From: Nonomuraea sp. NBC_00507
GTDB lineage: Bacteria > Actinomycetota > Actinomycetes > Streptosporangiales > Streptosporangiaceae
Reading direction: 5' to 3'
DNA: 64,000 nt
Assembly (NCBI RefSeq): GCF_036013525.1
Contig: NZ_CP107853.1
Location: 5,146,001 to 5,210,000, forward strand
Below, one piece after another: positions 42,640 to 49,043 of the stretch. A program made the position numbers and the translations under genes. Position 1 is the first letter of the stretch. Each line of letters starts with the position of its first letter. A model generated the notes under the pieces. It was given only the letters and a program-made list of their open reading frames with translations, was not told where the DNA came from and made no database searches.

Positions 42640-43617
42640 ATGAAGCTGGCCAGGATCGTCGTCGCGGGCATGGCGGTGGCGCTGACACTGAGCGCGTGCG
42701 GAGGAGGAGGCGGTGCCGCCACGGGCGGCGCCGCGTCCACCGGCGGCTTGGAGAAGACACAACTCTTGATCGGCGTGGTGCCGGTGCCGTCGTCGGCGCC
42801 GTTGTTCATCGCGGAGAAGCGGGGATTCTTCAAGGAGGAAGGGCTGACCGTCAAGACCGAGATCATCCAGGCGCCGCAGGCGGTCATGCCGAAGATCCTC
42901 AACGGCAGCATGGACGCCTTTCTGACCAGCTATGTGTCGCTGATGGCGATCAACGACTCGGGCGCGGCCAAACTGAAGCTCTTCCAGCACAGCCAGGAGG
43001 CCGCCCCGAACGTGGCAGGCGTCGTGGTGGCCAAGGACTCGCCGATCAAGACGGCCGCCGACCTCAAGGGCAAGACGATCGCGGTCAACGTGCTGAAGGC
43101 GCTCGGGCAGACGCTGACCAACGCCCACCTGCAGGAGGCGGGGCTCAAGCCGGAGGACGCCAAGTACGTCCAGGTGCCGTTCGCCGACCAGCTCAGCGCG
43201 CTGACCTCCGGCAAGGTGGACGCGGCCTGGCTGGTGGAGCCGTTCCTGACCGCCGCCAAGAAGGGCGGCGCCACTCAGATCATCGACACCACCTCCGGCG
43301 TCACGGCCGGCGTGCCGATCGACGGGTGGGGCGTGAGCGAGGACTGGCTGGCCAAGAACCCGAAGACGGCCGCCGCCCTGCACCGCGCGCTGGCCAAGGC
43401 TCAGCAGATCGCCGGCTCCGACCGCAAGGCGATCGACGAGGTCGTGCCGACGTACACACAGATCCCGGCGGACGCGGCGGCGGCCATGACGCTCGGCACG
43501 TTCTCGATGCAGGCTGACACGGCCAGCGTGCAGAAGCTGGCCGACCTGCTGCACGGCTACGGCTACCTCAAGGCGAAGGCGGACGTGGCGCAGCTGTTCG
43601 CGCCGATGAGCGGATGA
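42640..43617 (+). CDS. SsuA/NMT1-type ABC substrate-binding lipoprotein, copy 2
   Basis: A 325-residue paralogue of the upstream protein. Lipobox LSAC with Cys20; then GGLEKTQLLIGVVPVPSS, FKEEGLTVKTEIIQAPQAVM and VDAAWLVEPFL. ATG 42640 follows GGAAGG; the longer GTG frame at 42610 lacks a signal start. The two copies keep the same binding-site landmarks (QAPQAVMP, SYVSL) but differ around them, so they may bind different ligands. It overlaps the first permease gene by four bases. Confidence 0.92.
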   Translation: MKLARIVVAGMAVALTLSACGGGGGAATGGAASTGGLEKTQLLIGVVPVPSSAPLFIAEKRGFFKEEGLTVKTEIIQAPQAVMPKILNGSMDAFLTSYVSLMAINDSGAAKLKLFQHSQEAAPNVAGVVVAKDSPIKTAADLKGKTIAVNVLKALGQTLTNAHLQEAGLKPEDAKYVQVPFADQLSALTSGKVDAAWLVEPFLTAAKKGGATQIIDTTSGVTAGVPIDGWGVSEDWLAKNPKTAAALHRALAKAQQIAGSDRKAIDEVVPTYTQIPADAAAAMTLGTFSMQADTASVQKLADLLHGYGYLKAKADVAQLFAPMSG

Positions 43618-44393
43618 CCGGCGGGCGCCTGGAGCGGGGGATCCTGGGGGCCGTCGGCGTCATAGGGTTCCTCGCCGTCGCCGAACTGGCGGGACGGACC
43701 GGGCTCGTTCCCGACGTGATGCCGTACATGTCGGATGTGCTGGTGACGGCGGCGCGGCTGCCAGCGGACGAGCAGTTCCGCGCCGACGTGCTGGCCACGC
43801 TGGCGGCCTGCCTGAACGGGCTGGCGATCGCCGTCGCGGTTGCCGTGCCGGCGGGGCTGCTGTTCGGCTCAGTGCCGTTCCTGGAGCGTTCGACGCGGCC
43901 TTTGGTGGAGTTCCTGCGGCCGATCCCGTCGGTGTCGCTGATCCCCGTGGCTGTGTTCGTCTTCCCGGCCAGCCACGACGCCAAAACGGCGCTGGTCTTC
44001 TACACCTGTTCGTGGCCGGTGCTGATCAACACGCTGTACGGCCTGAGCGACGTCGACCCGCTGGCCAAGGACACGCTGCGGAGCTTCGGCTTCGGCCCGC
44101 TGGCGGTGGTGCTGCGGGTGAGCCTGCCGAGTGCGGCGCCGTTCATCGCCACCGGCGTGCGCATCGCCGTGTCCGTCACCCTCATCGTGGCGGTGAGCGT
44201 GGAGCTGCTGGCGCCGGGTGGGGGCGGGATCGGCGCGTTCCAGTCGCTGGCGGGCAGCGCGAACCGGGCCGATCGGGTGTTCGCGGCGGTCGTGTGGGCC
44301 GGTCTCATCGGGCTGGCCGCCAACCTGCTGTTCACGGCCGCCGAGCGGCGCGTGTTCCGCTGGCACCAAGCCCGGACGGGGGAGGCCGCATGA
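43614..44393 (+). CDS. SsuC/TauC-type ABC transporter permease 1
   Basis: A 259-residue permease of the nitrate/sulfonate/taurine class with about six membrane segments and the EAA-like loop DPLAKDTLRSFGFGPLAVVL. Start and stop overlap both neighbours (ATGA), indicating coupled translation. With permease 2 it would form a heterodimeric channel; most SsuC-type systems have one permease, so two is unusual. Confidence 0.92.
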   Translation: MTGGRLERGILGAVGVIGFLAVAELAGRTGLVPDVMPYMSDVLVTAARLPADEQFRADVLATLAACLNGLAIAVAVAVPAGLLFGSVPFLERSTRPLVEFLRPIPSVSLIPVAVFVFPASHDAKTALVFYTCSWPVLINTLYGLSDVDPLAKDTLRSFGFGPLAVVLRVSLPSAAPFIATGVRIAVSVTLIVAVSVELLAPGGGGIGAFQSLAGSANRADRVFAAVVWAGLIGLAANLLFTAAERRVFRWHQARTGEAA

Positions 44394-45187
44394 CCCGGCA
44401 GCCGGTCTGGTCGCGGCTGGGATGGTATTGGCTGCTGCCCGTGGCCGTCATCGCCTGGGAGCTGGCCACGCGGGAGACGCAGGCCGCCTACTTCCCGCCG
44501 CCGTCGCGGATCGTGGCCAGGCTGCATGAGATGTGGTTCTCCGGGCCGATCGGACGGGTGTTCCTGACCGACGAGGCCGTCGCCGACCTGCTGCCGAGCC
44601 TGGCCAGGTTGTTCGCCGGCTGGGCCATGGCGTGCGCGGCCGGCGTTCTGGCAGGGGTGGCGCTCGGCCGCTCATACCTGCTGTCGGCGCTGGTGGAGCC
44701 GCTGGTGCACTTCGGCAGGTCGGTGCCGCCGGCGGCGCTGCTGCCGGTCTTCCTGTTGCTGTTCAAGATCGGCACCCCGATGGAGCTGGCCGCGATCGTG
44801 TACGGCGTCATCTGGCCGGTGCTGATCAACTCCATGGACGGCGCCCGCCACGTCGACCTCCAGTACATCGAGACCGGCACGGTTTTCCGGCTGAGTGCCT
44901 GGCAGCGGCTCACCCGGATCATCCTGCCCGCCGCCGCCCCGAAGATCTTCGCCGGGTTGCGGCTGAGCGTGTCCCTGGCGCTGATCATGATGGTCATCTC
45001 GGAGCTGGTGGGCAGCAGCGAAGGCATCGGCCACCGCATGCTGGAGGCGCACAGCCAGTTCGACATCCCCGCCATGTGGGCTGTGATCGTGCTGCTCGGG
45101 CTGCTCGGCATCGCGCTCAACACCGCGTTCGTGGGGGTGGAGCGGCTGGTGTTGTCCTGGCACCGCGGCGCCCGCGGTCAGTCGTAG
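44390..45187 (+). CDS. SsuC/TauC-type ABC transporter permease 2
   Basis: A 265-residue permease related to permease 1, with EAA loop IETGTVFRLSAWQRLTRIIL. It is the last gene of the operon; no ATPase gene follows. The end overlaps the convergent nitrilase-like gene by 10 bases. The channel must use an ATPase encoded elsewhere. Confidence 0.92.
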   Translation: MTRQPVWSRLGWYWLLPVAVIAWELATRETQAAYFPPPSRIVARLHEMWFSGPIGRVFLTDEAVADLLPSLARLFAGWAMACAAGVLAGVALGRSYLLSALVEPLVHFGRSVPPAALLPVFLLLFKIGTPMELAAIVYGVIWPVLINSMDGARHVDLQYIETGTVFRLSAWQRLTRIILPAAAPKIFAGLRLSVSLALIMMVISELVGSSEGIGHRMLEAHSQFDIPAMWAVIVLLGLLGIALNTAFVGVERLVLSWHRGARGQS

Positions 45188-46179
45188 AGCCGCTCGATCG
45201 TCTCGGCCTGCCGGGTGCGGAACCACGCGCGGTCCTTGGCGCCGCCGGCCAGGCCGCCGGGTCGCTCGCCGTCGTGCCTGGCGTACTCCTCGGCCCACAA
45301 CCCGGTCTTCACCCGGCTCGGCAGGTTGGCCATGCCGGGCCGCCACCGTGCCCGGCGCAGCACGGCGAGGTCGAGCTCCGCCGCGGCCACCAGCGACTCG
45401 CCCGCGCCGGCCTGCGCGAGCACCCGCCCCTCGTGGTCGATCAGCTCGGAGCCGCCGTTGGTCGAGTCGCCGGGGATGGCGATGCCGGTCAGGCCGCCGG
45501 TGTTGGCCGACACCACGTAGGCCAGGTTCTCCACCGCCCGGGCGCGGCGGGCGATCGCCTTCGGTGTCAGGGCCGGGGACGACGCCTCGGAGGTTGGGTG
45601 GCAGAACACCTCGGCCCCGCGCAACGTGAGCGCGCGGGCCAGTTCGGGCATGAGGATCTCCTCGGAGGCCAGGACCGCCAGGTTGCCGATCTCGGTACGG
45701 GCCACCGGCAGCACGGCGTCCATGCCGTAGATCTCCACGTAGTCGCCCCACACGTCGTACGGCGTCGGCGTGAACATCGAGTGCAGCCTCCGGTAGCGCA
45801 GCACCACCTTGCCGGCGGGGGAGAGGATCACCGACGCCTGGAAGTACAACTCGGGGAAGTGCTCGTCCCGCTCGTAGGCGTTCACGCACAGGAACACGTC
45901 GTGCGTGACGGCGATCCCGGCGAGCGCCCGGTACTCGGGGCCGCCGGGATCGAGCGCGGCCCGCTCCCGCCACTCGGCGAAGGTCTCCCGCATCGGAAAT
46001 CCAGTCAGCACGTACTCGGGCAACACCACCAGCCGCAGGCCCGGCCCGAGCCACGCCTTCGAGCCGCCGACCTGTGCGCCGATGCGATCGATCGCGGCGC
46101 GGATCTCGGCCCGCGGATCGTCGGCGCCGTTGATGGCCTTCGTCCGCACCTGCAGCGCCAGAGCGGTGAAGGCCGTCAT
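45178..46179 (-). CDS. Nitrilase-superfamily protein lacking the catalytic Cys and Lys
   Basis: A 333-residue carbon-nitrogen hydrolase homologue. The Glu55 of LPEYVLTG is kept. The Lys position in the YRK-x-H motif is Arg131 (YRRLHS) and the nucleophile position of the ICYDxxFPE motif is Ser172 (ASEEILMPE). With two of three triad residues changed, ordinary nitrilase or amidase chemistry is unlikely. It may be a binding or regulatory pseudoenzyme or a divergent subfamily with other chemistry. ATG 46179 overlaps the stop of the 46176 gene. Last gene of the SDR-ALDH operon. Confidence 0.88.
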   Translation of the reverse strand: MTAFTALALQVRTKAINGADDPRAEIRAAIDRIGAQVGGSKAWLGPGLRLVVLPEYVLTGFPMRETFAEWRERAALDPGGPEYRALAGIAVTHDVFLCVNAYERDEHFPELYFQASVILSPAGKVVLRYRRLHSMFTPTPYDVWGDYVEIYGMDAVLPVARTEIGNLAVLASEEILMPELARALTLRGAEVFCHPTSEASSPALTPKAIARRARAVENLAYVVSANTGGLTGIAIPGDSTNGGSELIDHEGRVLAQAGAGESLVAAAELDLAVLRRARWRPGMANLPSRVKTGLWAEEYARHDGERPGGLAGGAKDRAWFRTRQAETIERLYD

Positions 46180-46613
46180 GCCACGCGCCTCTCGTCGATC
46201 AGGGTCCGCCGCACGCACACGCCGTCCTCCAGCCACTGCCAGACCCGGCTGCGCGACCTGCCGTCCGCGCTTAGCACGATCATCTCGAACAGCCGGAGCG
46301 GCTGCCCCTTGTACCGCCAGGTGAGGTAGATCGTGCTGTCGTCCACCTCCCAGAACACGCCCGTGAGCCGCTCGGTGTCGAACCCGCACCGCCCCCTGCC
46401 GAGGTACGTGCCGGGGAACTCATGCACCTCGGTGCGCCCGTCGTCCCAGGTGTAGCGGTTGACCTGGTGGTAGGCGGCGTCGCCGACGATGCGGCAGGTC
46501 ATCTGGACGCGGTGCCGGTCGAGCAGGCTCCCGTCGCGGCCGAGGTGCAGGTACTCGCCCTCCCACTCGCCCTCGTGCCGCGCCAGCAGCGGCATGTCCG
46601 CCCGCAGTCCCAT
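46176..46613 (-). CDS. Calycin-like protein (DUF3598-type)
   Basis: A 145-residue protein, all beta in pattern: GEWEGEYLHLGRDGSLLDRH, YTWDDGRTEVHEFPGTYLG, STIYLTWRYKGQPLRLFEM. It resembles DUF3598/lipocalin-fold proteins that bind small hydrophobic molecules; the family assignment is from memory and moderate. No signal peptide. It lies three bases after the aldehyde dehydrogenase stop and overlaps the nitrilase-like start. Confidence 0.75.
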   Translation of the reverse strand: MGLRADMPLLARHEGEWEGEYLHLGRDGSLLDRHRVQMTCRIVGDAAYHQVNRYTWDDGRTEVHEFPGTYLGRGRCGFDTERLTGVFWEVDDSTIYLTWRYKGQPLRLFEMIVLSADGRSRSRVWQWLEDGVCVRRTLIDERRVA

Positions 46614-46616
46614 TCG

Positions 46617-47996
46617 TTACCCCTTCGTCGCGTGCCACCACGGGTCGGCGGCGTCGGATCGGTTGACCAGGAAGGCGCGGCGGCGCAGGAACCGGCTGAT
46701 GGAGGCGGGGCCCATGCGGGAGCCGCCGAGCCCGGACAGCCGGAAGGAGTGCTTCTCGCCCTCGTGCACGAGCGCGGTCAGCGAGGCGTCGTTGACGCTG
46801 ACCGCCCCGGCGTGCAGCCGGGCCGCCACGGCCCTGGCCTGCTCCTCGGTGGCGGCGAAGACCGCGGCCGACAGCCCGTACACCGAGTCGTCGGCCAGCG
46901 CGACCGCCTCGTCCACGCCGTCCACGGCCATGACCGGCAGCAGCGGGCCGAACGTCTCCTCCGTCATCACCAGCATCGTGTGATCGACCCTGGACAACAC
47001 GGTCGGGCGGCACCAGTGGCCGCCGCCGTGCCGCTCGATCGCCCCGCCCGTGTGCACGATCGCACCCTTGGCCACGGCATCGGCGAGGTGCGCGGCGAGC
47101 ACGTCCGGCTGCTCAGGCGCGATGATCGGCCCGATGGGCCCGCCCTCGCAGGTCAGACCGACCTGGGCGGCCTTGCCCACGAGCAGCGCCAAGAACTCGT
47201 CATGGACCTGCCTGGCCACGTAGACGCGTTCGATGGACTGGCAGGACTGCCCGGCGTTGGCGGTGCCGCCCCACAGGATCGCCGAGGCCGCCCGGTCGAG
47301 GTCCGCTCCGGCCAGCACGATGGCCGGATCCTTTCCGCCAAGCTCCAGGTACGCGGGCACGAACGCGCGGGCGGCGGCCTGCGCCACCAGCCGCCCGGTC
47401 GGCACGCTGCCGGTGAACACCACGGCGTCCACCAGATCCACCAGCGCCGCCCCCGTCGCGCCGTCGCCCTCGACGACCCGCAGCGGCAACCCGTCCGGCA
47501 CCAGCCGCATCAGCGGCTCGATGAACCTGGGGGTCACCTCGCTCGGCTTGACCACCACCGCGCACCCGGCGGCCAGCGCGGGCACGGCGTCGATGAGGCC
47601 GAGCAGCAGCGGGAAGTTCCACGGGGTGATCGCCCCGACCAGCTCGTACGGCACCGCGTCGCCGCCCACGACCACGCCGGGCAACGAGGCGGGGAAGTCG
47701 GCAGGCGGCGCCAGGAGGGCGGGCGCCTGGCGTACCCACCGGTCGATCAGGCCGGCCACGATCTGCCGCTCCAGCAGCGACTCCGCCACCCTGCCGGTGT
47801 CGGCCACCAGCGCGGCGAGCAACTCGTCGTCGGCGGCGAGCGCGGCGCCGAACCGCGACAGCGGCGTGCCGCGGTCGGTGTCGCGCCAGGCCGGGGTCAT
47901 CGCGCGCAGCTCCGCCGCGACGGCGGCGAGCCGGTCGGGCGGGACCGGATCGAGCGGCCGCTCGATCCGGCCGGTGAGCGGGTCGCGGACGTTCAT
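46617..47996 (-). CDS. Aldehyde dehydrogenase family protein
   Basis: A 459-residue NAD(P)-dependent aldehyde dehydrogenase. Asn127 (PWNFP), Glu218 (LELGGKDP) and the nucleophile Cys252 (GQSCQSIERV) are present, so it should be active. ATG 47996 follows GAAGGG. The SDR lies 69 bases upstream and the calycin-like gene 3 bases downstream. Oxidation of an aldehyde made by the SDR is a natural inference. Confidence 0.93.
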   Translation of the reverse strand: MNVRDPLTGRIERPLDPVPPDRLAAVAAELRAMTPAWRDTDRGTPLSRFGAALAADDELLAALVADTGRVAESLLERQIVAGLIDRWVRQAPALLAPPADFPASLPGVVVGGDAVPYELVGAITPWNFPLLLGLIDAVPALAAGCAVVVKPSEVTPRFIEPLMRLVPDGLPLRVVEGDGATGAALVDLVDAVVFTGSVPTGRLVAQAAARAFVPAYLELGGKDPAIVLAGADLDRAASAILWGGTANAGQSCQSIERVYVARQVHDEFLALLVGKAAQVGLTCEGGPIGPIIAPEQPDVLAAHLADAVAKGAIVHTGGAIERHGGGHWCRPTVLSRVDHTMLVMTEETFGPLLPVMAVDGVDEAVALADDSVYGLSAAVFAATEEQARAVAARLHAGAVSVNDASLTALVHEGEKHSFRLSGLGGSRMGPASISRFLRRRAFLVNRSDAADPWWHATKG

Positions 47997-48065
47997 GGAC
48001 CGCCCTTCGTAAGGAGCAGGAGCCTCATTGTGATCATGCCGGGCCAAAGGTGTCCAGCCCGCCGA

Positions 48066-48905
48066 TCAGCTGCCCGGCATGGGCAGCAGCGTGGGGTTTT
48101 CGCCGTGGATGATCTGCGTCATCCGGTGCTCGATGTGTCCGGCGTATTCGGGATGCGTCAGGATGTAAAAGCGCTCCTCGCGAATCGCCTGCAGCACCTC
48201 CTCGCCGATGGTTCGCGGGCTGAGGCCGAGCGCGAACCCCTGCCGGGCGGCGTCCTCGGACCAGCCGGACGGAAACGGGCCGGCCTCGGCGAATCTGGCC
48301 GGCCGGTTGCGGTGGGAATTGAAGATGTTCGTGCTGACCACGCCGGGGCACAGCACCGATATGCGCGGTTTGAAGCCGCCGCCGATGAGTTCCAAATGAA
48401 CAGTTTCTGAATATGCGATGACGGCCGATTTTGATACGCCGTACAACGAGCCGCCCGTCAGCAGACCCGCTATGGATGCGGTGTTGACGATGTGCGCATC
48501 CTCGCCCTGCTCGATCATGACGGGGAGAAAGGTGCGGATTCCGTGCACGACGCCCATCAAGTTCACGCCCAGAATCCACGCCCAGTCGTCCAGCGTGCTC
48601 TCCCAGCTCGGCCTGCTTCCGGTGTGGACGCCCGCGTTGTTGCACAATACGTTGACGGTGCCGTATTTCCGCAGCGCGGACTCGGCGAGCGCGGCGACGT
48701 CAGGCGCTTGTGAGACATCGGCCGGCACGGCGTGCACATCGGCGCCCCCATCGCACAGCTCGGCCGCCGTGGCGTGAAGGGCGGGCTCTTCCACGTCGCT
48801 CAGCACCACACGCATCCCCACTGCGGCGAACGCCTCGGCCATTCCCCGCCCGATGCCGCTCGCCGCGCCGGTGATGACGGCGACTTTGTTCTCGGGGTCT
48901 TTCAT
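48066..48905 (-). CDS. Short-chain dehydrogenase/reductase
   Basis: A 279-residue SDR. The NAD(P) motif is TGAASGIG (13-20), followed by CNNAGVHTG and the catalytic YGVSK. The Asp at the end of beta-2 (LSDVEE) favours NAD(H). First gene of a probable four-gene operon with the dehydrogenase, calycin-like and nitrilase-like genes. It is divergent from the large LuxR-type regulator at 49044, a possible controller. Confidence 0.93.
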   Translation of the reverse strand: MKDPENKVAVITGAASGIGRGMAEAFAAVGMRVVLSDVEEPALHATAAELCDGGADVHAVPADVSQAPDVAALAESALRKYGTVNVLCNNAGVHTGSRPSWESTLDDWAWILGVNLMGVVHGIRTFLPVMIEQGEDAHIVNTASIAGLLTGGSLYGVSKSAVIAYSETVHLELIGGGFKPRISVLCPGVVSTNIFNSHRNRPARFAEAGPFPSGWSEDAARQGFALGLSPRTIGEEVLQAIREERFYILTHPEYAGHIEHRMTQIIHGENPTLLPMPGS

Positions 48906-49043
48906 GACGACAGATTAGAGAAAAGGAGGCTGCCCGCCGAGGCCATATCCCCCAGGTACGTAGTACCGCGGGTGTTAAAGATCTTGAGAGGCATGAGATT
49001 TTCCCGTACCGGTCCAGGAAAGCGCTTCATCGGAGGCAGCGAC

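Noticed and set aside
48993..49043. Earlier ATG for the LuxR-type regulator
   Set aside because: Its purine-rich site is one base from the ATG; the ATG at 49044 has GGAGG at ideal spacing and a typical family N-terminus.
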